48,314 nucleotides of DNA from Bacillota bacterium (GCA_028719885.1 JAQYLT010000015.1:1-48314); one strand, 5' to 3'. Counted from the stretch's first letter, positions 15,151 to 25,069 are shown. Numbers and translations are program-made. The notes: generated by a model from the letters alone, not told the origin.

Positions 15151-15375
15151 CGTAGGGGAGGATACCATCCTACCGCCAAGTACGTTTCCGTCCGCAGCAA
15201 GTTGAAAGGAATCATTTACCAAATTGCCGTAGGGCGGGTGGCTTGCCCCCGCCGCTGGGATAACGTACCGATAAGAGAAACATCCAACAATAACAGGGGA
15301 GGGTTTCCCTTTTCCATCGGAAATCCGAAAATTTAAGATTGTGCTGTGCGGCGGGGGCAAGCCACCCGCCCTACG
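15151..15375. repeat. GTAGGG hairpin repeat pair, GC-rich type, plus one single unit
   Basis: A single unit at 15151-15175 (arms GGGAGGAT/ATCCTACC, one mismatch) is followed by an inverted pair: 15228-15254 in plus orientation and 15349-15375 in minus orientation. The pair has arms GGCGGGTGGC/GCCCCCGCC around TT. The pair encloses about 95 bases whose ends (CTGGGATAAC and TGTGCTGTGCGG) recur at 39208-39351. It occupies the divergent gap 14958-15409. Confidence 0.85.
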
Positions 15376-15409
15376 AAAACGCAACTATCACATCATTTAT
15401 GGAGGGACT

Positions 15410-16441
15410 ATGAAAAAGATCGCTTTCTTATCCTTATTTCTCATCCTCCTGCTGCTCTCCGGCTGCGCCGGGGAGGCGGCGGTGTCGGGGACGCTGCCCC
15501 AGCCGGAAAACCGTCTGGTGGTCTACACCTCCCACAAGGAGGAGGTGTATCAGCCCATCATCCGGGAATTCGAGGAACGGACCGGCATCTGGGTGGAGCT
15601 GGTCACCGGGGGCAGCTATGAGCTGTTGGAGCAAATCGAGGCGGAAAAAGCCGCGCCCAAGGCGGATGTGATGTTCGGCGGCGGGGTGGAGAGCCTGGAA
15701 AGCTACCGCCATCTGTTCCAGCCCATTCGCTGCCAGGACTGGGAGCAGATTTCCGCCTCCCTGCGGCAGAGCGAGGACCTGTGGACACCCTTTTCCGCTC
15801 TGCCTTTGGTGCTGATCTACAATCCCAAGCTGGTGGACCCCAGCCATCTCACCGGCTGGCAGGACCTGACCCGGGAGGAATTCCGGGGGAAGATCGCCTT
15901 TGCCGATCCCACCAAATCCGCCTCCTCCTTTACCGCCGTGGTCACCATGCTCCGCTCCTGCGGGGAGGAAACCCTGGGGCAGGTGGCCTGCTGCCTGGAT
16001 GGCTGCCAGCTCAGCTCCTCCGGGGAGGTGCTTCGGGCGGTGGCCGACGGTGAGGCACTGGTGGGCGTCACCCTGGAGGAAACCGCCCTCCAGCGCATTG
16101 CCGCCGGGGCCAATCTGGGCCTGGTCTACCCCAGCGAGGGCACCAGCTGTGTTCCCGACGGCACGGCGGTGGTGGCCGGTGCGCCCCATCCGGAAAGCGC
16201 CCGCAGCTTTCTGAATTTTACTGTCAGCCGGGAGGTGCAGCAGCTGCTGGGCAGCCGGTTTTTCCGCCGCAGCGTCCGCAGCGACGTGACGGTGCCGTCC
16301 TCCCTGCCCGCCATGGATCAGCTGACGCTCATGGAATATGACGTTCGCTGGGCCTCGGAAAACCGGGAGACCATTCTGGCCCTTTGGGCCAATGCCTTGG
16401 AGGAGGAAACCCATGGGGATTCTGAAAAAGTCCTTTCGTAA
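15410..16441 (+). CDS. Substrate-binding lipoprotein, probable HptA-like sensor, 343 aa
   Basis: The ATG at 15410 follows GGAGGG (15401-15406). A lipoprotein signal peptide ends in LSGC, so the mature protein is anchored to the outer membrane face. The mature sequence starts with the Fe(III)-type binding-protein pattern (VVYTSHKEEVYQPIIREFEE), followed by a VMFGGGVESLESY block and an FADPTKSASSFTAV block. It is followed, with a 29-base overlap, by a YesM-type kinase and then an AraC-type regulator. In Staphylococcus the same trio (HptA lipoprotein, HptS kinase, HptR regulator) senses external hexose phosphate. By that analogy this protein presents the ligand to the kinase rather than to a permease. 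A second binding subunit for the divergent importer is the alternative. Confidence 0.85.
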   Translation: MKKIAFLSLFLILLLLSGCAGEAAVSGTLPQPENRLVVYTSHKEEVYQPIIREFEERTGIWVELVTGGSYELLEQIEAEKAAPKADVMFGGGVESLESYRHLFQPIRCQDWEQISASLRQSEDLWTPFSALPLVLIYNPKLVDPSHLTGWQDLTREEFRGKIAFADPTKSASSFTAVVTMLRSCGEETLGQVACCLDGCQLSSSGEVLRAVADGEALVGVTLEETALQRIAAGANLGLVYPSEGTSCVPDGTAVVAGAPHPESARSFLNFTVSREVQQLLGSRFFRRSVRSDVTVPSSLPAMDQLTLMEYDVRWASENRETILALWANALEEETHGDSEKVLS

Positions 16442-18104
16442 CCGGCTCTTTGCCGCCATGCTGCTGTGCTCCCTGATTCCGCTGCTGATCTGCACGGTGC
16501 TGATGACCCGCATCACCCAGCTGCGGCTGGACAGCAAAACCCGGGAGGATGGGCAGGAGCAGACCGCCGCGCTGCTTTCCAGCATGGATTTCATCAGCCA
16601 GGCCCTGACGGATTCCGCCCAGCGGCTTCAGGACACGGAAACCGCCATTCACGGCCTGGGGGCGGGCGCTGGGAGCCGCCTGCAAATCAACAGCCTGCTT
16701 TTTGATGCTACGGACAGCTACCGGAACCTGGCGGTGTTCGATTTGTACGACAGCACCGGCGCCTGCCGCTACTCCACCCGGGGCACCGTGTCCGCCAGCC
16801 TGAGCACGGACTGGGGCCCCCTCTGCGGCGCCGCCCGGGAGCCTGGGCAGCCGGTGTACTATGCCACTGAGGACCCCATGGATACCGGCTCCCCTTTGCT
16901 TTTGGGGGCGGTGCAGCTTCGGGCGGAGGACGGCTGCAAGGGGTATCTCGTCATGCGGCTGTACCTGGCCGGCTTCCACAGCCTGCTGGATGGAAAATAC
17001 TCTCAAAGTGACATCCTGATCCTGAATCCCTTTTTCCGGCCCATCTACAGCTCCCAGTCCTATCTGACCCAAACCCTTGCGTCGGAATTACGGCAGCAGC
17101 TACTGGCGGGAGAAATCCCGGAGGACGGGGAATATGTCTATTCCATCAGCTGCCATGAGCCCACGGGGCTGTATCTGGTGCTGCGACAGCCCAGAATGTT
17201 CACCGCCGGAACGGTGCGGCTGCTCTACACCGCCAGCCTGATCTGCATGCTGGTGTGCATTCTGATTTCCGTGCTGGTGAGCCTCCCCATCAGCCGCCAG
17301 ATCACCTCCCCCCTGCGGCGGCTGATGACCGCCTTTGACAAGCTGCAGCAGGCGGACCTGGAAACCCAGCTGCCGGTGGAGGGCACCGACGAATTCGCCC
17401 GCCTGGCGGTGCAGTTCAACCAGATGGTGCTGGCCCTGAAATCCAACCGGGAGGAATTGCTCTCCAACCAGCAGGAGCTGAACGAGGCCCAGATTCGCAT
17501 GCTTCAAGCCCAGCTGAATCCCCACTTTCTCTGCAACACCCTGGACACGATGAAGTGGATCAGCAAGATCAACAAGGTGCCCCAGGTGGCGCTGATGTCC
17601 ACCAATCTGGCGGACATTCTCAGGTTCTGCATCAGCGCCGAGGAATTCGTGCCGCTGTACCGGGAGCTGGAAATCCTGGAGCGGTATATTGAGATTCAAA
17701 AGCTTCGCCTCAGCGATGATTTCGCCTTCCGGCAGGAGATTCCGGAGGAGCTGTACGACTGCCTGGTGTCCAAGATGATTTTGCAGCCCATTGTGGAAAA
17801 CGCCATTCTCCATGGGCTCAGCGGGGTGGCGGGCAGCGTCATCCGGGTCCGGGCGGAGGAGAAAGGGGAAATTTTGTACATCACGGTGACGGACAACGGC
17901 CAGGGCTTCCCGCCGGAGATGACGGGGCGTCCTTACCGCCGGGACAAGGACCTTGCAAAAGGCCACCTGGGGTTATATAATGTGGATATGATTCTGCGGA
18001 GAAATTTCGGCGAGGAATATGGCCTGTTTCTGGAGCAGGGGGATGGGGGCGTTGGCGCCTCCGTCACCGCTTCCTTGCCCATTCGATATGAGGAGGAGAC
18101 ATAA
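16413..18104 (+). CDS. Sensor histidine kinase, YesM/LytS (HptS-like) type, 563 aa
   Basis: The ATG at 16413 follows GGAGGAGG and overlaps the lipoprotein gene by 29 bases. Layout: membrane helix about 11-31, extracytoplasmic sensor region 32-268, second helix about 269-293, HAMP linker 295-345, then the His_kinase segment LQAQLNPHFLCNTLD with phosphorylated H371, and an HATPase domain with N box LQPIVENAILHGL (N463) and a DNGQGFP G1 box. The domain order is that of kinases paired with AraC-type regulators for sugar uptake. The sensor region has no PAS or Cache signature that I can point to. It probably reads the ligand state of the preceding lipoprotein. Confidence 0.93.
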   Translation: MGILKKSFRNRLFAAMLLCSLIPLLICTVLMTRITQLRLDSKTREDGQEQTAALLSSMDFISQALTDSAQRLQDTETAIHGLGAGAGSRLQINSLLFDATDSYRNLAVFDLYDSTGACRYSTRGTVSASLSTDWGPLCGAAREPGQPVYYATEDPMDTGSPLLLGAVQLRAEDGCKGYLVMRLYLAGFHSLLDGKYSQSDILILNPFFRPIYSSQSYLTQTLASELRQQLLAGEIPEDGEYVYSISCHEPTGLYLVLRQPRMFTAGTVRLLYTASLICMLVCILISVLVSLPISRQITSPLRRLMTAFDKLQQADLETQLPVEGTDEFARLAVQFNQMVLALKSNREELLSNQQELNEAQIRMLQAQLNPHFLCNTLDTMKWISKINKVPQVALMSTNLADILRFCISAEEFVPLYRELEILERYIEIQKLRLSDDFAFRQEIPEELYDCLVSKMILQPIVENAILHGLSGVAGSVIRVRAEEKGEILYITVTDNGQGFPPEMTGRPYRRDKDLAKGHLGLYNVDMILRRNFGEEYGLFLEQGDGGVGASVTASLPIRYEEET

Positions 18105-18848
18105 ATGCTGAAGGTGCTGATTGTGGAGGATGAAGAGATGATCCGCAAGGGCATCGTGCTCACGGTGGATTGGGCCGCTCTGGACTGCGTGGTGGTGGGA
18201 GAGGCCTCCAACGGCTTGGAGGGCCTGGAGGCTGCCCGGCGCTTGGAGCCCAGCCTGATCATCACGGATTTGAAAATGCCCCAGATGGACGGCATCGAAA
18301 TGCTCCGCAGCCTCCGGGAGCAGGGCTGCAAGGCCCATGTCATCATCCTCACGGCCTACGACAATTTTACCTACGCCCAAAGCGCCCTGCGTTTAGGAGC
18401 AGTGGACTATCTGCTCAAGCCCTTTCACGACGGGGACCTGGAAAATGCCATCATGCAGCTGCAAAACCGGCTGAAAAGCGGCTCCGACAGCCCGGAAACC
18501 ATCGGCACCCCCCGCAAGGGGGACAAGAGCAAATATGTGCTGGAAGCCATGGCCTACATCAGCAAGCATTATAACGAGCCGGATATCTCCGTGGGCACCG
18601 TGGCCCAGAGCCTGAACATCAGCGAGGGGTACCTGAGCCATACTTTTAAAAAGGAGACGGACTATACCCTGCTGAATTATCTCACCCGCTACCGCATCCA
18701 CAAGGCCATGGAGCTGTTAAAGGACTGCCGGGTAAAGGTCTATGAGGTGGCCGAACAGGTTGGGTATCGGGACATTGCCTATTTCTCCGCCACCTTTAAG
18801 AAGTATACGGGGCTCTCCCCCTCGGAATACCAGCTCACCAGCCGCTAA
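18105..18848 (+). CDS. Response regulator with AraC-type DNA-binding domain (YesN/HptR-like), 247 aa
   Basis: The receiver domain occupies residues 1-120, with the acidic pocket E9-D10-E11 (VEDEE), phosphorylation site D55 (ITDLKMP), a threonine in ILTAYD and a lysine in LLKPF. The AraC/XylS C-terminal domain (about 140-247) holds two helix-turn-helix units: DISVGTVAQSLNISEGYLSH and VYEVAEQVGYRDIAYFSATF. The gene begins directly at the kinase stop (TAA then ATG), so the two are co-translated. It should activate the divergent ABC importer operon about 3.1 kb upstream in response to the ligand. The DNA site is not identifiable by eye. Confidence 0.94.
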   Translation: MLKVLIVEDEEMIRKGIVLTVDWAALDCVVVGEASNGLEGLEAARRLEPSLIITDLKMPQMDGIEMLRSLREQGCKAHVIILTAYDNFTYAQSALRLGAVDYLLKPFHDGDLENAIMQLQNRLKSGSDSPETIGTPRKGDKSKYVLEAMAYISKHYNEPDISVGTVAQSLNISEGYLSHTFKKETDYTLLNYLTRYRIHKAMELLKDCRVKVYEVAEQVGYRDIAYFSATFKKYTGLSPSEYQLTSR

Positions 18849-18857
18849 GGAGGCTTT

Positions 18858-19622
18858 ATGATCAAACTCATTGCCAGCGATATTGACGGCACCCTGCTGC
18901 AAAAGGGGGAGACCGCCATCAGTGAACGCTTTTTCCGCCAGGCCCGGCGGCTCATGGAGCAGGGCGTGGCCATCTGTGCCGCCAGCGGACGGCAGTATTC
19001 CAGCCTGAAAAGTCTCTTTGCCCCGGTGGCGGAGGGGATGTATTTCCTCTGCGAAAATGGGGCGGTGGTCTACGGCCCGGGGATGGAGCTGCTGTCCAAG
19101 ACCGTCATCTGCCGGGACACCGCTTTGGAATTGTGCCGGGATATTCTGGAAATTCCGGACTGTGAGGTGCTGATTTCCGGCACCAATATGAGCTATCTGT
19201 GCCCCAAAACAGAGGATTATGTGGACCATATTCGCTACTTTGTAGGCAACAACACCACGCTGCTGCAGGAGCCGGAGGAAATGCCGGAGGATTTTGTAAA
19301 AATCTCCGCCTACTACCGCCCCGGCGCCAAGGTGGTGGAGCCCCTGCTGGCACCGAAATGGAAGGATATCTTCCAGGTGGCCGTGGCGGGGGAGTGCTGG
19401 CTGGACTTTACCTTGGCGGACAAGGCCACGGGCATCCGGGCCCTGTGCCGTCACCTGGGCATTGAAGCGGACCGGGTGATGGCCTTTGGAGATAACTACA
19501 ACGATATCCCCATGCTGGACGCCGTGGGCCACCCCTATTTGATGGACTCCGCCGCCCCGGAGCTGCGGCAGCGCTACAGCGCCCAGTGCCGCCGGCCGGA
19601 GGATGTGCTGGAAACCCTATAA
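18858..19622 (+). CDS. Cof-type HAD phosphatase (HAD-IIB), 254 aa
   Basis: Starts 9 bases after the regulator gene with AAGGAGG, so it belongs to the sensor operon. Motif I is SDIDGTLL (nucleophile D8), motif II is AASGR, the lysine motif lies in LADKATGIRAL, and motif IV is FGDNYNDIPML. The C2-type cap between motifs II and III places it in the Cof/YbdA group, which removes phosphate from sugar phosphates, flavin and vitamin-B6 phosphates. Its place behind a putative sugar-phosphate sensing system suggests a sugar phosphate as substrate; this is context-based inference only. The length is normal. Confidence 0.88.
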   Translation: MIKLIASDIDGTLLQKGETAISERFFRQARRLMEQGVAICAASGRQYSSLKSLFAPVAEGMYFLCENGAVVYGPGMELLSKTVICRDTALELCRDILEIPDCEVLISGTNMSYLCPKTEDYVDHIRYFVGNNTTLLQEPEEMPEDFVKISAYYRPGAKVVEPLLAPKWKDIFQVAVAGECWLDFTLADKATGIRALCRHLGIEADRVMAFGDNYNDIPMLDAVGHPYLMDSAAPELRQRYSAQCRRPEDVLETL

Positions 19623-19629
19623 ACGAAGC

Positions 19630-19674
19630 TTTCCCCCTGGAATTCGCGTTCCAGGGGGAAATTGTGCTTTTTTT
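19630..19674 (+). terminator. Terminator of the sensor operon
   Basis: TTTCCCCCTGGAA (19630-19642) and TTCCAGGGGGAAA (19649-19661) form a perfect 13-bp stem. A run of seven T begins 7 bases later. Confidence 0.75.
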
Positions 19675-19702
19675 GGATAGTGCTTATGGGCTTAACTCAG
19701 CA

Positions 19703-19920
19703 AATTGGAATTTGACAGTACGTTAAATGGTGCACTTTCCGGTGTTTGCGTAGGGAACGGATTTATCCGTTCCAAAAAGTCGGTGAATATCCATGGTTCG
19801 TTGGATGGTAGCGGGCCCTTTTTCAACATTTCTCCATTCAACGTGCACCCCATGAAAACGTTACCGGGCGGAACGGATAAATCCGTTCCCTACGAAACAT
19901 CCTGTCAAATTCTTATTTGA
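19703..19920. repeat. Composite GTAGGG hairpin repeat pair, CGGAT type
   Basis: A plus unit (19749-19773) and an inverted unit (19869-19894) share arms GAACGGAT/ATCCGTTC. The 95-base core between them is the reverse complement of the core at 8870-8963 and 28535-28633 (for example CCATGGTTCGTTGGATGG here, CCATCCAACGAACCA there). The outer flanks AATTGGAATTTGAC and GTCAAATTCTTATTTGAC complete the element. It separates two convergent operons. Confidence 0.85.
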
Positions 19921-19956
19921 CAACTAGCTGAGTGAAACCGATATACACATTTTGGA

Positions 19957-22900
19957 TTATCGCTTGATGGTGGAGATTTCCGGGATGACCTCTTCCAGGG
20001 CATCCAGCAGGATGCGGGCGGTGTCCAGGGAGGTGAACATGTTCACGCCGTTCTGCACCGCGCACCGGCGGATTTCCGCGCCGTCGTCATAGTGAATGCC
20101 GGAGGTGATGGCCCGGGTGTTGATAATATAGCTGACGTAGCCCGCCCGGATGGAGTTCAGAATCTCGTTGCTGCCGTCGCTGAGCTTTCTTCTCACCCGG
20201 GTGCGGATGCCGTGGCTTTTCAGAAAAGCGGCGGTGCCTTCGGTGGCCTCGATGTTGAAGCCCAGGTGGTAGAAGCGCTGGGCCAGGGGCAGGCCCTCTT
20301 CCTTGTCCTCATCCGCCAGGGTGATGATCACGGTGCCGTAGTCCTTCATCTTGATGCCCGAGGCCTGCAGCGCCTTATAAAGTGCCCGGCGGAGGCTCCG
20401 GTCGTAGCCGATGGCCTCGCCGGTGGACTTCATCTCCGGGGACAGGTAGGCGTCCATGCCGGTGAGCTTGGCAAAGGAGAAGGCCGGAGCCTTGACATAC
20501 CACCGGTCCGCCTCGGGGTAGAAGGCGGCGTCAATGCCCTGCTCTTTCAGGGAGTGGCCCAGCATCACCCTTGTGGCGATGGAAACCAGATTGAGACCTG
20601 TGGATTTAGAGAGGAAAGGCACGGAGCGGGAAGCTCTGGGGTTGACCTCAATGACATAGACGTGGTCCTGGGCATCCACAATGAACTGGATGTTGAAAAG
20701 GCCCCGGATGCCAATGCCCAGGCCCAGCTTGGCGGTGTAGTCCACAATGGTCTGCTTCACCCGGCCGGACAGGCTGAACGGGGGATACACACTGATGGAG
20801 TCGCCGGAATGGACACCGGTGCGCTCCACCAGCTCCATGATGCCCGGCAGGAACACCTGCTCTCCGTCGCAGATGGCATCCACCTCCACCTCCCGGCCCA
20901 CCACGTATTTGTCGATGAGCACCGGCTTCTTTTCGTCGATTTCCACGGCATTTTTCAGGTAGTGCCGGAGCATTTCCTCGTTGGCCACGATTTCCATGGC
21001 CCGGCCTCCCAGCACGAAGCTGGGGCGAACCAGCACGGGATAGCCAATGGCCTCCGCAACGGCGACACCCTGCTCAATGCCCGTCACCGCCTCCCCCTTG
21101 GGGTTGGGGATGTGCAGGGCCTTGATGACCGCGTCGAAAGCGTCCCGGTTCTCCGCCTTTTCAATGGCTTCGCAATCGGTGCCGATGATTTTCACGCCCC
21201 GGTCGTGGAGCCCCTGGGCCAGATTCACCGCCGTCTGGCCCCCCAGGGTGGCGATGACGCCCTCGGGCTGCTCCAGATGGATGATGTTCATCACATCCTC
21301 GATGGTCAATGGCTCAAAATACAGCTTGTCCGCGGTGGAATAGTCGGTGGACACGGTTTCGGGGTTATTGTTGATGACAATGGCCTCATAGCCCAGCTCC
21401 CGGATGGTGTGGACGGCGTGAACCGTGGAGTAGTCGAATTCCACGCCCTGACCAATGCGGATGGGGCCGGAGCCCAGAACGATGATTTTCTTTTTGTCCG
21501 TCACCACGGACTCATTCTCCTGGGCGTAGGTGGAGTAGAAATAGGGCACGTAGCTCTCAAATTCGCTGGCGCAGGTGTCGATCATCTTGTACACCGGGAA
21601 CAGGTTCGCCATGGTACGCAGCTGATAAACCGCGAATTCCTCGGTTTTCCACAGCTCCGCCACATAGGCATCGGAGAAACCCAGGCGTTTGGCCTCTTTC
21701 AGATATTCCAGATTGCCCCGGTTGCTTTCCAGCTCCTTTTCAAAATCCACGATTTTCTTCACCTTGTCCAGGAAGAACATGTCAATCTGGGTGATGTCGC
21801 AGATCAGAGAGGCGTCCACCCCCAGCCACATCAGCTGGGAGATGGCGTAGATGCGGTCGTCGGTGCCCTCTTTGATATAGTCCAGCAGCTGCTCCACGGT
21901 CATGTGGTCAGAGTCGAATTTGGCCATGTGCAGGTGGTTCTTGCTGTCCTCCAGGGAGCGGATGGCCTTTAAAAGGCTTTCTTCAAAGCTGCGGCCCACA
22001 CTCATCACCTCGCCGGTGGCCTTCATCTGGGTGGAGAGCTGGTTCTGGGCGGCGGGGAATTTGTCAAAGGGGAACCGGGGCATTTTGGTCACCACGTAGT
22101 CCAGGCTGGGCTCAAAGCAGGCGGGGGTATTGGCCAGCTGAATCTCGTCTAGGGTCATGCCCACGGCGATTTTTGCCGAGACGCGGGCGATGGGGTAGCC
22201 AGTTGCCTTGGAAGCCAGGGCGGAGGAACGGGATACCCGGGGATTTACCTCAATCACATAGTAGCGGAAGGAATGGGGGTCCAGAGCGAATTGGACGTTG
22301 CAGCCGCCCTTGACTTCCAGGGCCCGGATGATCCGCAGAGCGGCATCCCGGAGCATGTGGTATTCCTTGTTGGTCAAGGTCTGGCTGGGGGCCACCACGA
22401 TGGAGTCGCCGGTGTGGATGCCCACCGGGTCCAGGTTTTCCATGTTGCACACGGTGATAGCAGTGTCATTGGCATCCCGGATGACCTCGTATTCAATTTC
22501 CTTGTAGCCCTTGATGCTCTTCTCCACCAGCACCTGATGAACGGGGGAGAGGGCCAGGGCGTTTTTCATCATTTCCCGCAGCTCGTTTTCGTCATAGGCA
22601 AAGCCGCCGCCGGTGCCGCCCAGGGTAAAGGCGGGGCGGAGAATCACGGGGTAGCCGATTTTTTCTGCTGCCTCCACCGCCTCCTGGATGGAATAGGTGA
22701 TCTGGCTGGGCACCACCGGCTCGCCAATGGACTGGCACAGCTCTTTAAACAGCTCCCGGTCCTCCGCCCGCTCGATGCTGCGGGCATCCGTGCCCAAAAG
22801 CTCGATCTCGCATTCCTCCAGCACGCCTTTTTTCGCCAGCTGCATGGCCAGGTTCAGTCCCGTCTGGCCGCCGATGCCGGGGACGATGGCATCCGGACGC

Positions 22901-23142
22901 TCATAGCGGCAGATTCTGGCCAGGTATTCCAGGGTCAGAGGCTCCATGTATACCTTGTCCGCCACGGAGGTATCCGTCATGATGGTGGCGGGGTTGGAGT
23001 TGGCCAGAATCACCTGGTAGCCCTCTTCTTTCAGGGCGAGGCAGGCCTGGGTGCCGGCGTAGTCGAATTCCGCCGCCTGACCAATGACGATGGGGCCGGA
23101 GCCGATCACCAGAACCTTTTTAATATCTGTTCTTTTGGGCAT
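19957..23142 (-). CDS. carB: Carbamoyl-phosphate synthase large subunit, 1061 aa
   Basis: Makes carbamoyl phosphate from bicarbonate, two ATP and ammonia delivered by CarA, feeding pyrimidine and arginine synthesis. Two homologous halves each start with the nucleotide-binding pattern ([21 protein letters not shown] and [20 protein letters not shown]) and contain ATP-grasp motifs ([20 protein letters not shown] and [20 protein letters not shown]). A C-terminal MGS-like allosteric domain (about 930-1061) includes [17 protein letters not shown]. Full length. It overlaps the end of carA by 23 bases in another frame, indicating coupled translation. Regulation is probably set at the carA leader. 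Confidence 0.98.
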   Translation of the reverse strand: MPKRTDIKKVLVIGSGPIVIGQAAEFDYAGTQACLALKEEGYQVILANSNPATIMTDTSVADKVYMEPLTLEYLARICRYERPDAIVPGIGGQTGLNLAMQLAKKGVLEECEIELLGTDARSIERAEDRELFKELCQSIGEPVVPSQITYSIQEAVEAAEKIGYPVILRPAFTLGGTGGGFAYDENELREMMKNALALSPVHQVLVEKSIKGYKEIEYEVIRDANDTAITVCNMENLDPVGIHTGDSIVVAPSQTLTNKEYHMLRDAALRIIRALEVKGGCNVQFALDPHSFRYYVIEVNPRVSRSSALASKATGYPIARVSAKIAVGMTLDEIQLANTPACFEPSLDYVVTKMPRFPFDKFPAAQNQLSTQMKATGEVMSVGRSFEESLLKAIRSLEDSKNHLHMAKFDSDHMTVEQLLDYIKEGTDDRIYAISQLMWLGVDASLICDITQIDMFFLDKVKKIVDFEKELESNRGNLEYLKEAKRLGFSDAYVAELWKTEEFAVYQLRTMANLFPVYKMIDTCASEFESYVPYFYSTYAQENESVVTDKKKIIVLGSGPIRIGQGVEFDYSTVHAVHTIRELGYEAIVINNNPETVSTDYSTADKLYFEPLTIEDVMNIIHLEQPEGVIATLGGQTAVNLAQGLHDRGVKIIGTDCEAIEKAENRDAFDAVIKALHIPNPKGEAVTGIEQGVAVAEAIGYPVLVRPSFVLGGRAMEIVANEEMLRHYLKNAVEIDEKKPVLIDKYVVGREVEVDAICDGEQVFLPGIMELVERTGVHSGDSISVYPPFSLSGRVKQTIVDYTAKLGLGIGIRGLFNIQFIVDAQDHVYVIEVNPRASRSVPFLSKSTGLNLVSIATRVMLGHSLKEQGIDAAFYPEADRWYVKAPAFSFAKLTGMDAYLSPEMKSTGEAIGYDRSLRRALYKALQASGIKMKDYGTVIITLADEDKEEGLPLAQRFYHLGFNIEATEGTAAFLKSHGIRTRVRRKLSDGSNEILNSIRAGYVSYIINTRAITSGIHYDDGAEIRRCAVQNGVNMFTSLDTARILLDALEEVIPEISTIKR

Positions 23143-24229
23143 GGCCTTTTGCCTCCTTCATATACTCCACAAAATGCTGGAAAAGATACTGGCTGTCCTG
23201 GGGGCCGGGGGCGCTTTCCGGGTGATACTGGACGCTGAATACCTGATCGGCCCGGCATTCTGCACCCTCCACGGTGTTGTCCAACAGATTCATATGGGTG
23301 ATTTCCAGGGGGCTGCCCGAAAGACTCTCCGGAATCACCGCGTAGCTGTGGTTCTGGGAGGTCATTTCGATTTTTCCGGTTTTCAGATTCTTCACCGGAT
23401 GGTTGCCCCCCCGGTGGCCGAATTTCAGCTTGTAGGTTTTGCCGCCGTAGGCCAGGGAGATGATCTGATGTCCCAGGCAGATGCCGAAAATGGGCACCTT
23501 ACCGATGAGCTGCTTCACCGTGGCGGTGACCTCCGGCACGTCCTCCGGGTCTCCGGGGCCGTTGGAGAGGAACACCCCGTCGGGCTTCATGAAGAGAATC
23601 TCCTGGGCGGAGGTGTCGTAGGGGACGATGGTCACGTTGCAGCCCCACCGGTTCAGGCTGCGGATGATGTTCAGCTTGATGCCGCAGTCGATGGCGACCA
23701 CGTGGTATTTTGCGTCGGCGGTGCGGGAGTACCAGCGCTTCCGGCAGCTTACCCGATGCACCGCGTCGTGGGGCACCGGGGTTTCCGCGATCCGCTTCAG
23801 TGCTTCCTCCACGCTGGTCTCCGGGGTGGTGATCAGCACCCGCCGGCTGCCCAAATCCCGGATGCTCCTTGCAAGCTTGCGGGTGTCCACCCCGGAAATG
23901 CCGGGGATATTGTCCTCCTCCAAAAGCTCCGACAGGGCCTTGACGCAGCGGAAATTGGAGGGATTGTCATTATAATCATAAACCACCAGGCCGCCAATGC
24001 TGGGGATCTTGCATTCGTAGTCCTCTTCGCAGATGCCGTAGTTGCCAATCAGCGGATAGGTCATTACCACCATCTGATCCGTGTAGGAAAGGTCGGATAC
24101 GATCTCCTGATAGCCCGCCATGGAGGTGTTGAACACGATTTCGCATACCCGGTCCTCCCGGCTGCCAAAGCCGTAGCCGTAGTACTCGCTGCCATCCTCC
24201 AGGACGATTTTGCGGTCGAATTGTCTCAT
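23120..24229 (-). CDS. carA: Carbamoyl-phosphate synthase small (glutaminase) subunit, 369 aa
   Basis: Hydrolyses glutamine and channels ammonia to CarB. The N-terminal CPSase domain covers about 1-150 ([30 protein letters not shown]). The class I glutamine amidotransferase domain shows the oxyanion segment SNGPGDPED, the nucleophile C251 in FGICLGHQ, and H336/E338 in QYHPESA. The start [13 protein letters not shown] at 24229 is chosen from homology because the ribosome binding site (CGAGGCG) is only moderate. An in-frame ATG at 24250 and longer extensions lack a better one and would run into the leader terminator. First gene of the carAB operon. Confidence 0.96.
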   Translation of the reverse strand: MRQFDRKIVLEDGSEYYGYGFGSREDRVCEIVFNTSMAGYQEIVSDLSYTDQMVVMTYPLIGNYGICEEDYECKIPSIGGLVVYDYNDNPSNFRCVKALSELLEEDNIPGISGVDTRKLARSIRDLGSRRVLITTPETSVEEALKRIAETPVPHDAVHRVSCRKRWYSRTADAKYHVVAIDCGIKLNIIRSLNRWGCNVTIVPYDTSAQEILFMKPDGVFLSNGPGDPEDVPEVTATVKQLIGKVPIFGICLGHQIISLAYGGKTYKLKFGHRGGNHPVKNLKTGKIEMTSQNHSYAVIPESLSGSPLEITHMNLLDNTVEGAECRADQVFSVQYHPESAPGPQDSQYLFQHFVEYMKEAKGHAQKNRY

Positions 24230-24251
24230 TGTAACGCCTCGCTTCCACATT

Positions 24252-24320
24252 CTAAAAAGAAAACAAGGGCGTTCATCTGCAAAGGGAAATACTTCCCCCC
24301 TGTGCACATGAGCGCCCTTG
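24252..24320 (-). promoter_or_regulatory. carAB leader with terminator-like hairpin (probable attenuator)
   Basis: On the minus strand CAAGGGCGCTCAT (24320-24308) pairs with ATGAACGCCCTTG (24276-24264) with one mismatch, and TTTTCTTTTT follows directly. An inner GGGAA/TTCCC hairpin sits in the loop. The hairpin begins about 5 bases after the expected transcription start and lies wholly before carA, so expression depends on reading through it. No PyrR-binding consensus was seen. Confidence 0.75.
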
Positions 24321-24331
24321 CTCGATTGCTG

Positions 24332-24360
24332 ATTATAACATAGCCGGCATCGTTTGTCAA
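24332..24360 (-). promoter_or_regulatory. Consensus promoter of carAB
   Basis: On the minus strand a perfect TTGACA (24360-24355) and a perfect TATAAT (24337-24332) are separated by 17 bases. Such a strong promoter ahead of a terminator hairpin suits control by attenuation. Confidence 0.85.
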
Positions 24361-24419
24361 TTTGCAATGTGAAAGAGGTGATTGATAAGCAGGCAAATTC
24401 CGATTCTTTCCTTAAAGGC

Positions 24420-24950
24420 TCACAAGGGATATTCCATCTGGACATCGCAGGGCTCCTCTTCTGCGATGGCGGGGATGATCTCCTCTGCGTGGACGCAGCC
24501 CAGCCTCCGGTAGGCGGCCTGGGATTCCTTGGAGGAATGGGCGGAGATATACAGCTTCGGGATCCCCATGGATTTTGCCTCGCTGCACAGCCGGGTGAAG
24601 AGCTGTCGCCCCACGCCCAGGCCCCGGTGCTCCTGGGATACCTGGAAGTCCACCAGCTGACGGTACTGCCCCCGGCTGCCAAGGGCTTGGGCACCCAGGG
24701 TAATGTAGCCCACCAGCCGGTCACCGTCGAAGGCGCCAAAGCCCAGCATACCAGCTTCCAGACCGTCCGCAAGCGCCTGGGCGTTGGCCCGGAGCTTTTC
24801 CAGGTCCCAGTCCTCGGTGAAAGCAATGGGATACAGGCCCCACTGCCCGTCCACCCTCCGCCAGCACTCCGTCACAACCTGATGGCGGATGAAATGGTCC
24901 AGAGAATGCGCGTTCAAATTTTCTTGGCTCAGTTTTTCTACAGTAATCAT
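24420..24950 (-). CDS. GNAT-family N-acetyltransferase, 176 aa
   Basis: The start MITVEKLSQENL at 24950 has GGAGG 8 bases upstream. An ATG at 24965 overlaps that site and is rejected. The GNAT core shows the acetyl-CoA-binding loop QEHRGLGVGRQLF after a strand VDFQVS, and a following helix/strand pair (GIPKLYISAHSSKESQAAYRRLG) typical of the family. The product probably acetylates an amine on a small molecule or protein; the substrate is not evident. The N-terminal part (DHFIRHQVVTECWRR) is unlike the minimal GNAT fold. The gene ends 60 bases before the carAB promoter and may be a separate unit. Confidence 0.87.
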   Translation of the reverse strand: MITVEKLSQENLNAHSLDHFIRHQVVTECWRRVDGQWGLYPIAFTEDWDLEKLRANAQALADGLEAGMLGFGAFDGDRLVGYITLGAQALGSRGQYRQLVDFQVSQEHRGLGVGRQLFTRLCSEAKSMGIPKLYISAHSSKESQAAYRRLGCVHAEEIIPAIAEEEPCDVQMEYPL

Positions 24951-25010
24951 TTGAAAAGCCTCCATATACCTGTTTTTCCCTATGATATCACAAAGAAAAG
25001 GGAAAATCCA

Positions 25011-25039
25011 TTGACAGCCTGCGAAAACCTATATATACT
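25011..25039 (+). promoter_or_regulatory. Promoter of the EamA transporter gene
   Basis: A perfect TTGACA (25011-25016) and TATACT (25034-25039) are separated by 17 bases, 30 bases upstream of the ATG at 25070. Confidence 0.75.
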
Positions 25040-25069
25040 TGCCTTGCTGAAAGAAAGGAAGCATGATTC

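Noticed and set aside
20092..21972. 626-codon open frame antisense to carB
   Set aside because: A shadow of a highly conserved GC-rich gene; no start signal or domain.
24230..24360. PyrR-regulated attenuator of the Bacillus type
   Set aside because: No PyrR-binding loop consensus and no space for the antiterminator and anti-antiterminator pair before the hairpin.
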